Below are positions 1-5,706 of a DNA stretch of 32,684 nt, one piece after another (position 1 is the stretch's first letter; the number at the start of each line of letters is the position of its first letter). Source of the stretch: a virus; IMG/VR virus record IMGVR_UViG_3300009285_005866, positions 1-32,684 of that record, one strand, 5' to 3'. The translations under genes were made by a program, and so were the position numbers. The notes beneath the pieces were generated by a model. It ran no database searches. It saw nothing but the letters and a program-made list of their open reading frames with translations, and was not told where the DNA came from.

Positions 1-15
1 CGTAGGATACTTCAT
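1..15 (-). CDS. 5' end of a minus-strand gene, truncated by the window edge
   Basis: Only the first five codons (MKYPT) are inside the window. The start is chosen because an AGGGAG ribosome-binding site sits 9 nt upstream of the ATG on the minus strand, and a consensus promoter lies about 75 nt further upstream (97-126). No function can be given. It is transcribed away from the structural operon, so it may begin an early or regulatory transcription unit. Confidence 0.55.
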
Positions 16-96
16 CTTGTTTTTCTCCCTATGGCTTGCCCTCGCTTATCGAGCTATTGAGTTGTGAAAGAACTGGGTTCCTGCTCCCACAAAGGA

Positions 97-126
97 ATTA
101 TACCATGGCGGGGTGTAGTTTGTCAA
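97..126 (-). promoter_or_regulatory. Consensus sigma70-type promoter for the gene leaving the left edge
   Basis: On the minus strand, TTGACA (126-121) and TATAAT (102-97) are both perfect hexamers separated by 18 nt. The predicted transcription start is near 90, giving a leader of about 75 nt before the ATG at 15. The perfect match to both hexamers suggests a strong promoter read by host RNA polymerase. Confidence 0.75.
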
Positions 127-158
127 GTACCCCCTCCAATGCCCGTCCTTACGTGCTT

Positions 159-187
159 CTGTGGATATATATCCTCGTCGTCCACAG
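159..187. promoter_or_regulatory. Inverted repeat CTGTGGA / TCCACAG, candidate operator (left copy)
   Basis: CTGTGGA at 159-165 and its exact reverse complement TCCACAG at 181-187 put the half-sites 22 bp apart centre to centre, about two helical turns. It lies upstream of the promoter at 97-126. A very similar arrangement occurs at 621-650 over another minus-strand promoter, which argues for a shared DNA-binding protein. The half-site TGTGGATAT also resembles a DnaA box with one mismatch, so an origin-related role is possible. Confidence 0.4.
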
Positions 188-208
188 GCCTTTAGTGTCC
201 GTTCTTAT

Positions 209-224
209 ATACCCCCGTGGGTAT
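209..224. other. Small perfect hairpin downstream of the HNH gene
   Basis: ATACCC (209-214) pairs with GGGTAT (219-224) around a 4-nt loop. It lies about 35 nt past the HNH stop codon on the minus strand. There is no U-tract on either side, so it is at best a weak terminator. The rest of 127-257 shows only the operator-like repeat and no gene. Confidence 0.3.
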
Positions 225-257
225 TAAGAGTATTCGGGAGTAAACGAACGGGTGCCC

Positions 258-599
258 CTACTGATGTGGGGTGACTTGTGCGTCAAGTATGTCCTCGGGG
301 AGTCTCCGATGGGGGCAATACCCAAATGCACCACGCGCAGAATTACAATTAAAACAGAGTATCCTATATCCCTCTGGGAAACCCGTCCTTTTTAAAAAAT
401 TCCACATAGAACCATACCGAGGTCTAATGGATTTTTGATGTTGGTGGCCATTCCCTTTTATGTGGTCAACGGTTAGAAATTCCCACACTGATTCCCCGCA
501 ACATAGGCAAATCCGGCCATAGTGTTGCAGACATTTAAATCGCGCCACCCTCCGTTCATCTCTCTTAAATTTGGCGTAATACTCTGTGCGTTTCCCCAT
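258..599 (-). CDS. HNH-type nuclease with zinc-binding cysteines
   Basis: The product of 113 residues is a small HNH endonuclease of the type often found near phage terminases, where such nucleases can assist DNA cleavage or packaging; they also occur as free-standing homing enzymes. Visible elements are a Cys31-x2-Cys34 pair, the catalytic Asp45-His46 in VDHIKGNGH, further histidines at 52 and 54, and LCFNCN (Cys82, Asn84, Cys85), the conserved end of the beta-beta-alpha-metal fold. I chose the ATG at 599 over an in-frame ATG at 641 because the conserved part starts here and because the promoter at 606-635 would start the transcript almost exactly at this ATG. It is transcribed opposite to the structural genes, about 2 kb from TerS. 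Confidence 0.8.
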   Translation of the reverse strand: MGKRTEYYAKFKRDERRVARFKCLQHYGRICLCCGESVWEFLTVDHIKGNGHQHQKSIRPRYGSMWNFLKRTGFPEGYRILCFNCNSARGAFGYCPHRRLPEDILDAQVTPHQ

Positions 600-605
600 G
601 TTTCC

Positions 606-635
606 ATTGTAGCATGGGCGTGTGGATATCGTCAA
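606..635 (-). promoter_or_regulatory. Sigma70-type promoter for the HNH gene, possibly giving a leaderless mRNA
   Basis: On the minus strand, TTGACG (635-630) and TACAAT (611-606) are separated by 18 nt. With the usual spacing of 6 nt after the -10 box, transcription would begin at about 599, the A of the HNH start codon. An inverted repeat (621-650) straddles the -35 box, as expected of an operator. Confidence 0.6.
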
Positions 636-650
636 GGTCACTCATCCACA
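621..650. promoter_or_regulatory. Inverted repeat TGTGGAT / ATCCACA, candidate operator (right copy)
   Basis: TGTGGAT (621-627) and ATCCACA (644-650) form an exact inverted repeat with half-site centres 23 bp apart. The -35 box of the minus-strand promoter at 606-635 lies between the half-sites, so a bound dimer would block RNA polymerase. The same half-sites with nearly the same spacing recur at 159-187. Confidence 0.45.
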
Positions 651-702
651 GATTGCGGGGGGTATCAAGTACCTCTCCTGCGGGTGCCCCCCCTCCCCCC
701 AC

Positions 703-731
703 TTGACAACCGGACGGGGGTATGATAAAAT
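703..731 (+). promoter_or_regulatory. Sigma70-type promoter reading into the plus-strand operon
   Basis: TTGACA (703-708) and TAAAAT (726-731) are separated by 17 nt. The predicted start is near 738. It is the only convincing plus-strand promoter I found upstream of the packaging genes. The transcript would begin with an unusually long untranslated region of about 390 nt. Confidence 0.65.
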
Positions 732-737
732 GGTAGT

Positions 738-1128
738 AGAGTTTTAAGAGCCATAGCGGGGATCGGTCGGCGAACCAACACACCCCCCGCCGTAGTGCTA
801 AGGTGTTGGCCCCCGTCTTATATCCTGCCCCTAGTGTCGTGACTGAAGGAAAGACTGGCGCGAGATCCTGCTACCGTCAACGCTTTAATCCATTGGAGCG
901 GTAGCACGCGAGGTGCGGTGAAACTTCCAGCCCACGTAATTTGATGATTGGTTATGGGAGTAGCAACCTAGTCCCGGGTATTTTTCCCCCGGGTAAAGTC
1001 CTAATGGTAAACCCGTCCCAGAGAAAAGGGGCGAACGGGTGAAGCGACCCAGCAGCGGCTCCCCTTCCGGCACTATATCCTACCCCCGTGCCGAGCTTGT
1101 AGGAATAACATAGGGAGGCCGGGATAGC
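738..1128 (+). ncRNA. Long structured leader or candidate non-coding RNA with two possible pseudoknots
   Basis: About 390 nt follow the promoter at 703-731 without a convincing gene. Complementary segments visible by eye are CGGCG 768-772 with CGCCG 788-792 and, interleaved, CCAACAC 775-781 with GTGTTGG 803-809 (an H-type pseudoknot). Others are GCTACCG 870-876 with CGGTAGC 899-905, CCCGGG 973-978 with CCCGGG 988-993, and ACCCGT 1011-1016 with ACGGGT 1035-1040. Finally GGCAC 1069-1073 pairs with GTGCC 1088-1092, interleaved with TCCTAC 1078-1083 and GTAGGA 1099-1104 (a second pseudoknot). I do not recognise a known riboswitch or ribozyme. It could be a separate small RNA, a cis-acting leader or a packaging-related element. 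It ends just before a ribosome-binding site at 1112-1118. No folding energy was computed. Confidence 0.4.
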
Positions 1129-1170
1129 ATGCCTTCGGCTCAGTTGGGAACCAGATCCAAATTTATATGA
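1129..1170 (+). CDS. 13-codon leader ORF coupled to the next gene
   Basis: The ATG at 1129 follows AGGGAGG (1112-1118) at a spacing of 10 nt and encodes MPSAQLGTRSKFI. Its TGA (1168-1170) overlaps the ATG of the following 92-residue gene (1167-1169) as ATGA. That gene has no ribosome-binding site of its own, so this leader would deliver ribosomes to it by termination-reinitiation. The peptide itself need not have a function. An alternative is that the Shine-Dalgarno match is chance. Confidence 0.45.
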   Translation: MPSAQLGTRSKFI

Positions 1171-1445
1171 CAAATAAACTTCTAGAGACGCCCACAAGCC
1201 CCATAGACGCGATCAAAGAGATCCAGACCCTAACAGCCGCCAAGGGTGTGCCATATAGGAAAATAAAACTCAAACAACTTAGGCAGACTTTACTCGACAA
1301 TTTCCCCCCTGACCGCGGCTCATGGGAAATCCAGGGTTGGGTGGTAGAAAGACAAATTAATGGCACGACTAAGAAACCCTATGTCGCCATTTATACTAGG
1401 GATTCCCTCGCACGTCGTTCTTCCTATTTAGAGGCCCAAAAATAA
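1167..1445 (+). CDS. Hypothetical small protein, first gene of the plus-strand operon
   Basis: The 92 residues match no family I recognise. The middle part is basic (KGVPYRKIKLKQLRQ) and is followed by a WEIQGWVVER segment and a possible beta strand with YVAIYT, so a nucleic-acid-binding role is conceivable but not shown. No Shine-Dalgarno sequence precedes the ATG; its ATG overlaps the stop of the 13-codon leader ORF, which would explain initiation. It is followed after 9 nt by a putative zinc-binding protein. Its position directly after the long structured leader makes it the gene that leader would control. Confidence 0.55.
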   Translation: MTNKLLETPTSPIDAIKEIQTLTAAKGVPYRKIKLKQLRQTLLDNFPPDRGSWEIQGWVVERQINGTTKKPYVAIYTRDSLARRSSYLEAQK

Positions 1446-1454
1446 TAAAAACCC

Positions 1455-1754
1455 ATGGCCAAACCGAGTAAATACACCCAGCGGTTACAGAGTAGACCCG
1501 CCATTATGGGTGTCTTTTTATGTCCGGTCCATGGCGATTTGGGGGAGGCGGGTGTCATGCATCTATGGATGGCCACGTCCTGCCTTAAATGTGGCCGGGA
1601 AGTCACGCAGACCGGGCAGATTGGACTCAACCCCCCTCCGGTCAGGAGTCATAAACCATTAATAGGAGTCGCAATTAAACCGCGCCCCGTTTTTGGTGTT
1701 ACTAGCCCGTCCAAGTTGGATATACCTAGACGTGGCACGTTAGTCCCTTCTTAG
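1455..1754 (+). CDS. Small protein with a likely zinc finger (C-P-x-H ... C-x2-C)
   Basis: Cys23-Pro-x-His26 and Cys43-x2-Cys46 (CPVHGDL and SCLKCG) resemble the short zinc finger found at the N-terminus of several phage nucleases and free-standing in small phage proteins. Here no catalytic domain follows: the last 50 residues are proline-rich, basic and probably flexible. It may bind DNA. The ATG at 1455 has no clear Shine-Dalgarno sequence and follows the preceding stop by 9 nt, so translation may depend on coupling. Its stop codon lies inside the loop of the terminator hairpin at 1734-1779. Confidence 0.6.
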   Translation: MAKPSKYTQRLQSRPAIMGVFLCPVHGDLGEAGVMHLWMATSCLKCGREVTQTGQIGLNPPPVRSHKPLIGVAIKPRPVFGVTSPSKLDIPRRGTLVPS

Positions 1755-1779
1755 AGGGGTCCGACGTGCCCTGTTTTTT
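1734..1779 (+). terminator. Rho-independent terminator after the first two operon genes
   Basis: GGCACGT (1734-1740) pairs with ACGTGCC (1764-1770), followed by CTG and six T. A CCC/GGG pair inside the 23-nt loop can extend the structure. The stop codon of the zinc-finger gene lies in the loop, so ribosomes finishing that gene would disrupt the hairpin. This may make termination conditional on translation. Confidence 0.65.
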
Positions 1780-1809
1780 ATGGCGGAAGCCAGAAGAGGG
1801 TAAGGTAAA

Positions 1810-2082
1810 ATGGGTAGAACAAGCCCGGATCGAGAAACTGAATATATCTACCAAACTTCATTAAAAGAAGCGGAAAAGATAGGGGCGTCCCATGGGCGCG
1901 CTGAAGAATTTACCTTGTCTGAAAAGGAGAAAATTAGAGAACACCAAGGGAGAATGCGCAAAATCCTGGAACGTCGATCGAACGAGAATCGCAGGAAAGT
2001 GGCCTATATTAAAGGTTCAAATGACCCTAAAATCCAACGGGAACGATACGAGGAACTCCGCCGGAAAGGTTTGATGCGATGA
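1810..2082 (+). CDS. Hypothetical highly charged, helical protein
   Basis: The 90 residues are dominated by Glu, Arg and Lys with heptad-like spacing (for example EKEKIREHQGRMRKILERR), suggesting a long helix or coiled coil. The N-terminus (MGRTSPDRETEYIY) is polar. No family is recognised. A good ribosome-binding region (GAGGGTAAGG) precedes the ATG, restarting translation after the terminator. The stop overlaps the next start as ATGA, so the following genes are translationally coupled to it. A DNA-binding or packaging-accessory role is possible from position only. Confidence 0.6.
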   Translation: MGRTSPDRETEYIYQTSLKEAEKIGASHGRAEEFTLSEKEKIREHQGRMRKILERRSNENRRKVAYIKGSNDPKIQRERYEELRRKGLMR

Positions 2083-2306
2083 AATGGAAATTTCCGGTAA
2101 TTGGCGGCCAGAAAGGCAGGCAACAGGAACAGCGCGATAAACGGCAGGAGGAACTGGTAAAGAAATTGGAAATTTGGGAGTTGGGAAATTTACACACCAT
2201 AAGGCCGGAATTGCTGTTTACGAAGGATCAGGTGCGGGCCATAATCACCTTCCATCCCATGACCGAACAGGAAAAAAACGTTTACGAGGCGAGGAGAGGG
2301 GAGTAA
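2079..2306 (+). CDS. Hypothetical small charged protein
   Basis: The 75 residues have a basic, glutamine-rich N-terminal half (GRQQEQRDKRQEELVKKLE, probably helical) and a more compact second half ending in FHPMTEQEKNVYEARR. No family recognised. It starts on an ATGA overlap with the previous gene and ends on a TAATG overlap with the next. It is therefore part of a tightly coupled run of tiny genes leading to TerS. Confidence 0.55.
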   Translation: MKWKFPVIGGQKGRQQEQRDKRQEELVKKLEIWELGNLHTIRPELLFTKDQVRAIITFHPMTEQEKNVYEARRGE

Positions 2307-2413
2307 TGCCGTTCCGTTCAGCGAAGCAGCGGAGTTACCTAAGGCGGAAGCACCCCAAGATTTATAAACGTTGGAAACGTAAGTATGGAATTCACATAAA
2401 ACACAAGAGATGA
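2306..2413 (+). CDS. Tiny conserved-type basic phage protein (MPFRS...QRSYL...HPKI)
   Basis: The 35 residues match the pattern of very small phage proteins I recall with an N-terminal MPF(K/R)S, a QR-x-Y/F-L block, an (E/H)P-x-I block and a terminal W-x-x-x-YG; function unknown. A longer in-frame ORF begins at 2174, but its first 44 residues overlap the previous gene in another frame and the family pattern begins at the ATG at 2306, so I chose that. The ATG overlaps the previous stop as TAATG and its stop overlaps the next ATG. Very rich in Lys and Arg, so nucleic-acid contact is plausible. Confidence 0.65.
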   Translation: MPFRSAKQRSYLRRKHPKIYKRWKRKYGIHIKHKR

Positions 2414-2628
2414 TAATGATTACCATCCAAATTTCAGATTTAGACGGGGGCAAAGTTTTAGCAAGGTCCATGAAGGTAAAGACCATGGACATGGTTACTG
2501 CTGATGGTAAACTCCGGTCATACCTAGATTATCTTTTAGAAGATGATTTAATTGAAGCGCAAAACCACAAAGATACCGGTGGAGCGGTACCAAAAGAACA
2601 GAGAGAAGGTAGGAAGAAAATAAAATGA
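2410..2628 (+). CDS. Hypothetical small protein upstream of TerS
   Basis: The 72 residues look like a small beta strand-turn-strand start (ITIQISDLDGGKVLARS) followed by a helical acidic part (YLDYLLEDDLIEAQNH) and a basic tail. Unrecognised. The ATG at 2410 overlaps the previous stop (ATGA); a second in-frame ATG at 2416 is an alternative start. The stop overlaps the TerS start (ATGA), so its expression is tied to TerS. Confidence 0.55.
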   Translation: MIMITIQISDLDGGKVLARSMKVKTMDMVTADGKLRSYLDYLLEDDLIEAQNHKDTGGAVPKEQREGRKKIK

Positions 2629-3152
2629 AAATTGAAACGAATATCAACGGAATAAACATCACCTCCCAACGACGGAGCAAAAAGGACGGCGATTTGATGC
2701 CGAACCTTTGGGGTGAGGGTCGCTGGGCAAAGTTCGTTGTTTATTATTTAGAATCAGGGAATGCTTATCGTTCCGCGTTAAAGGCTGGTTTTGGTAAAAC
2801 GTACGCTAAATTTGCCCGGCAAAGGATGCCGGAGCGGGTAAAGCAAGGTTTAATGATGCAATTGGAGAAGCAGGGTGTAACGGAAGGTTTGGTTGCTAAT
2901 CGTATTAAAATGTTGCTCATCGCGAAGAAGCCGGTCTACCGCAACAATAATGTGACAAAGGAAATCGAAAAGGTCAGTGAAATTGATGATGTGGACGCGA
3001 TAGACAAAGGATTGCGCCATGTTTTAGCTATTAGGGGGGACATAAAAAGTCAGGAGGACAAGCCGCAACAGCATTTACATTTACATTTAGATCTCTCTAA
3101 TCTACCCGCGGAACAGCGCATTAAATTCGCGCAGACTGGGGAATTGGAATGA
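2625..3152 (+). CDS. Terminase small subunit (candidate)
   Basis: TerS proteins recognise viral DNA and pass it to the large subunit during packaging. Residues about 38-80 (WAKFVVYYLESGNAYRSALK, then AGFGKTYAKFARQRM) fit the N-terminal helix-turn-helix of TerS, with the usual pattern of an alanine-rich turn and AG before helix three. It continues with a helical oligomerisation region (residues about 80-135) and an alternating His-Leu beta segment (HLHLHLDL) followed by an acidic tail, as in several TerS families. The 175-residue length is normal. It lies one small gene upstream of TerL and starts on an ATGA overlap. I cannot confirm the family without a profile search. Confidence 0.7.
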   Translation: MKIETNINGINITSQRRSKKDGDLMPNLWGEGRWAKFVVYYLESGNAYRSALKAGFGKTYAKFARQRMPERVKQGLMMQLEKQGVTEGLVANRIKMLLIAKKPVYRNNNVTKEIEKVSEIDDVDAIDKGLRHVLAIRGDIKSQEDKPQQHLHLHLDLSNLPAEQRIKFAQTGELE

Positions 3153-3502
3153 AACAAGCTGATTTCACGCAGAGTGTTCTTCGGTTCTTACAGGCTCCGG
3201 ACAATTCATTCCTGTCATGGTTCGGCGACCCAGCCCTGCGGACGGAAGTGGATCGGATGCTGTCGGAGGACTTTCTGGAATGGATTTCTGGTGATGCTCT
3301 GGAAGAAGTGAACCCCCCAATCCGTCTCGCCCAATTTATGGGATATGGGAATCCGCGAGTCCTTGGTTATTTGGGAACGCCACAACTCCGGAAACAATTC
3401 AGTTGGGAAGTTCTGCGCAATTATCGGGTATTTTTAGCGGATGAGGAATTATGGACGACAGTCAGTACGTTAAAGCCCTCAGAGAACACGAAGAAGCCGT
3501 AA
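3149..3502 (+). CDS. Hypothetical protein between TerS and TerL
   Basis: The 117 residues are rich in aromatic residues (FLSWFGDPAL, FLEWISGDAL, FSWEVLRNYRVFL) and probably helical and globular; no family recognised. It starts on an ATGA overlap with TerS. Its last 52 nt overlap the TerL start in another frame, a longer overlap than elsewhere in this operon. It may be a packaging accessory factor by position only. Confidence 0.55.
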   Translation: MKQADFTQSVLRFLQAPDNSFLSWFGDPALRTEVDRMLSEDFLEWISGDALEEVNPPIRLAQFMGYGNPRVLGYLGTPQLRKQFSWEVLRNYRVFLADEELWTTVSTLKPSENTKKP

Positions 3503-5151
3503 CCCGCGAAATCGACCGCCGAGCGGAGCGGATGAAGAATTTATTAGCCCCCGGGAAGGCATACACGGTCGAACATAAATTTGCATTAGAGGTAGCTCTT
3601 TGTCAAGAGAATATCGAACATTGGCTCCGCAATTGGGCGTGGTTATATGAACCCCGCATGGACCAGAAAGTCATTCCATTCCTATTTTGGGACGAAGTTT
3701 TCCCCGCGAAGCCCGAGGCCAAATTTGAGAGGAACCTGATAAAAGACATCCAGGGGGCGATTGTTCAGGGGCACGATTTACTGATTGAAAAGTCCCGGGA
3801 TATGGGTGTAACGTGGTCCGTAATGCTGGTTTACGTTTATCTCTGGCAGTTCCACGGCATGACGTTTCTGGCGGGTTCGAGGAAGGCTGAGGAGGTGGAT
3901 AAACTCGGGGATTTAGACGCGTTGCTCCCCAAGGCGCGATTTCTTTTGGAGAAACAACCGAAGTGGTTATTGCCTAAGGGGTTTAAAACGGACGTTCATT
4001 CAGGTTGGATGAACATCCAGAATCCCCAATCAGGTGGTTCGATCGCTGGGGAATCCAACAACGCCAATTTTGGCACCGGCGGTAGGAAGAATGCGGCGTT
4101 CTTCGACGAATTTTCGAAGTGGGAGCACACCGATGACGCGGCGTGGACGTCCGCCGGGCAAACTTCCTCCTGTAGGATCGCGGTGTCCACCCCGCTTTAT
4201 AAGAACAACCGGTTCTTTGCTCTGCAAAAGGAGCCGATCCATCGTGTAACCGTTCATTGGTCGCAGCATCCGATCAAATCCGCGGGGATAACGAAGGTTG
4301 ACGGCAGAACGACGTCCTGGTGGTATGAGGAACAGAAAAAGCGATACCGGCCGGACGAATTGGCGCAGGAGTTGGACATCAGCTACGCGGGGACGCAACA
4401 GAGTACGGTCTTCCATGAGGAATTGGCATCGATGCGGATGGACAAACGGCTTGCCAAGATTCCCTACATCGCACACTTACCAGTTTATTGGGCATTCGAT
4501 CCAGGCACGGGTGCGGTCTGGGCCAACGGGTTCTACCAGATTATCGGTTACGCGGAGGAGGTCAGATGGTTTGATTATTATGAAAACCAGAATTATGGGT
4601 TGGACCACTATTTACAATGGGTCAAGGATCCGGAGAGATTGTGGAATAGAATCTGGATTGATAAACCGCCAGGTGGGGAGAATTACAGGAAAGGTTGGGA
4701 GGGGTTTACGGTCATCCCTGATCCAAACATTGCGACGAACATGGAAATGGCGTCCGGCCGGTCTTTGGTTTCAGCGTTGAGAATGGGTGGTTTCCAAAAA
4801 ATCGTCGTAAAGCCAGTCGGCAGGATGCAGGCCATCTCCCAGGCGAAGTGGGTACTGAAGAAAGTATTCATGGATGACGGGTCGAACAGTTCTAGAATGC
4901 TCACGGCGTTTGATAGGCTTCAGGGTTATCATTACAAATACAACGCGAATTTAGCGGAGTTTGAACAGGAACCCGTTCACGACATCAATTCTCACGGGGT
5001 GGATCAGTTCAAATACTTCGCTAATTTCTTGAAGAACCCTGAACAATTGGCGGCGGACGCGGAACGAGGGGAGCAACAAATGGAAAGAATTATTAAGTCT
5101 AACATTAAGCCAAGGCCGATCCGGGAAGAGGTCGGCATGGCAGGGATCTAA
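3451..5151 (+). CDS. terL: Terminase large subunit (ATPase and nuclease)
   Basis: TerL cuts concatemeric DNA and drives it into the prohead through the portal. Visible motifs are a Walker A-like KSRDMGVT (residues 114-121), Walker B AFFDE (216-220), a coupling motif VSTP (245-248) and a C-terminal RNase H-like nuclease. The nuclease begins with FDPG (Asp350), has a central WIDKPP strand and ends in the late motif HDINSHGVDQFKY. The 566-residue length is typical. The start at 3451 has GAGGA six nt upstream; an in-frame ATG at codon 28 is a less likely alternative because the good ribosome-binding site would be lost. Portal follows after three small genes. Confidence 0.95.
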   Translation: MDDSQYVKALREHEEAVTREIDRRAERMKNLLAPGKAYTVEHKFALEVALCQENIEHWLRNWAWLYEPRMDQKVIPFLFWDEVFPAKPEAKFERNLIKDIQGAIVQGHDLLIEKSRDMGVTWSVMLVYVYLWQFHGMTFLAGSRKAEEVDKLGDLDALLPKARFLLEKQPKWLLPKGFKTDVHSGWMNIQNPQSGGSIAGESNNANFGTGGRKNAAFFDEFSKWEHTDDAAWTSAGQTSSCRIAVSTPLYKNNRFFALQKEPIHRVTVHWSQHPIKSAGITKVDGRTTSWWYEEQKKRYRPDELAQELDISYAGTQQSTVFHEELASMRMDKRLAKIPYIAHLPVYWAFDPGTGAVWANGFYQIIGYAEEVRWFDYYENQNYGLDHYLQWVKDPERLWNRIWIDKPPGGENYRKGWEGFTVIPDPNIATNMEMASGRSLVSALRMGGFQKIVVKPVGRMQAISQAKWVLKKVFMDDGSNSSRMLTAFDRLQGYHYKYNANLAEFEQEPVHDINSHGVDQFKYFANFLKNPEQLAADAERGEQQMERIIKSNIKPRPIREEVGMAGI

Positions 5152-5157
5152 AATTAA

Positions 5158-5322
5158 ATGAAAAACTGGTTAGTGATACTCATTGGTGTGTTCTTGTTAG
5201 GGGGTTCTGCGGGGGGGCTGGTTTGGGGTTGGCAATACGACCAGAGGAATTTGGGGGCGTCCAGTATACCTGCCCCAACTGCCCCTGATGAATACGTTAC
5301 CATTGAACCGATAGTGAGGTAA
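5158..5322 (+). CDS. Small membrane-anchored protein with short outer tail
   Basis: The 54 residues begin MKNWLVILIGVFLLGG, one membrane segment at about residues 4-24, followed by a short polar, proline-containing tail (IPAPTAPDEYV). This could be an uncleaved signal anchor. No Shine-Dalgarno sequence is seen; the upstream stretch is A/T-rich and the ATG is 7 nt after the TerL stop. The stop overlaps the next ATG (TAATG). A membrane peptide inside a packaging operon is not unusual in phages but its role here is unknown. Confidence 0.6.
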   Translation: MKNWLVILIGVFLLGGSAGGLVWGWQYDQRNLGASSIPAPTAPDEYVTIEPIVR

Positions 5323-5519
5323 TGGTTGCGTTCAAACCGATATGCACAACCCCCCCCGCAGGCGATAATGAGCGGATTGAAAGAATCGTTGCTTGGGCGG
5401 ACCGGGAGCGCAGGGTAAGCAGGGCTGACTTGGTTTGGGGCGTAAGATACCTGTACGAAATCCTAATAATTAAAGAGGGTCTAATTAAAGGCTATGAAAA
5501 AAAAGAGCAGAATCGGTAA
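5322..5519 (+). CDS. Hypothetical small protein
   Basis: The 65 residues contain a likely helical core (NERIERIVAWADRERRVSRA and LVWGVRYLYEILI) and a basic end. No family recognised. It is coupled to the preceding membrane peptide by TAATG and overlaps the next gene by 26 nt. Confidence 0.55.
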   Translation: MVAFKPICTTPPAGDNERIERIVAWADRERRVSRADLVWGVRYLYEILIIKEGLIKGYEKKEQNR

Positions 5520-5697
5520 GGTTACAGAACCGCGGATTCGCTACCGCGGGAGGGTTTACATTGTTTCCAGCGACGATCTCCGTGGTATTACGATGGCCAG
5601 GGCCACTAACCGGACTACTGTCGATATCCAACAGGAAAGTGGCAAGGGGCAGTACGGGACGCTTTTGTTACAGACGGGCGAAATTGAAATCATCTAA
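5494..5697 (+). CDS. Hypothetical small basic beta-rich protein
   Basis: The 67 residues have a basic start (MKKKSRIGKV) then alternating hydrophobic strands (IRYRGRVYIVSSDDL, TVDIQQESG, YGTLLLQTGEIEII), consistent with a small beta-barrel such as an SH3- or OB-like fold. That is a fold guess from pattern only. It begins within the end of the previous gene, after AAAGG at short spacing, and ends 9 nt before the portal. Confidence 0.5.
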   Translation: MKKKSRIGKVTEPRIRYRGRVYIVSSDDLRGITMARATNRTTVDIQQESGKGQYGTLLLQTGEIEII

Positions 5698-5706
5698 AGG
5701 GATCCA

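Noticed and set aside
36-227. Plus-strand ORF of 63 codons at the left edge
   Set aside because: It runs through a minus-strand promoter and the operator-like repeat, has no ribosome-binding site and low-quality sequence.
565-783. Minus-strand ORF of 72 codons across the promoter region
   Set aside because: It overlaps two promoters and the HNH start in another frame, and lacks a ribosome-binding site.
870-1104. Possible tRNA or self-splicing intron in the leader
   Set aside because: I found no T-loop GTTCRA motif with a matching acceptor stem, and no group I or II core sequences; the pairings fit separate hairpins and pseudoknots better.
4030-4476. Minus-strand ORF of 148 codons inside terL
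   Set aside because: The sense strand carries conserved TerL motifs; the antisense product is Arg/Pro/Leu-rich without features.
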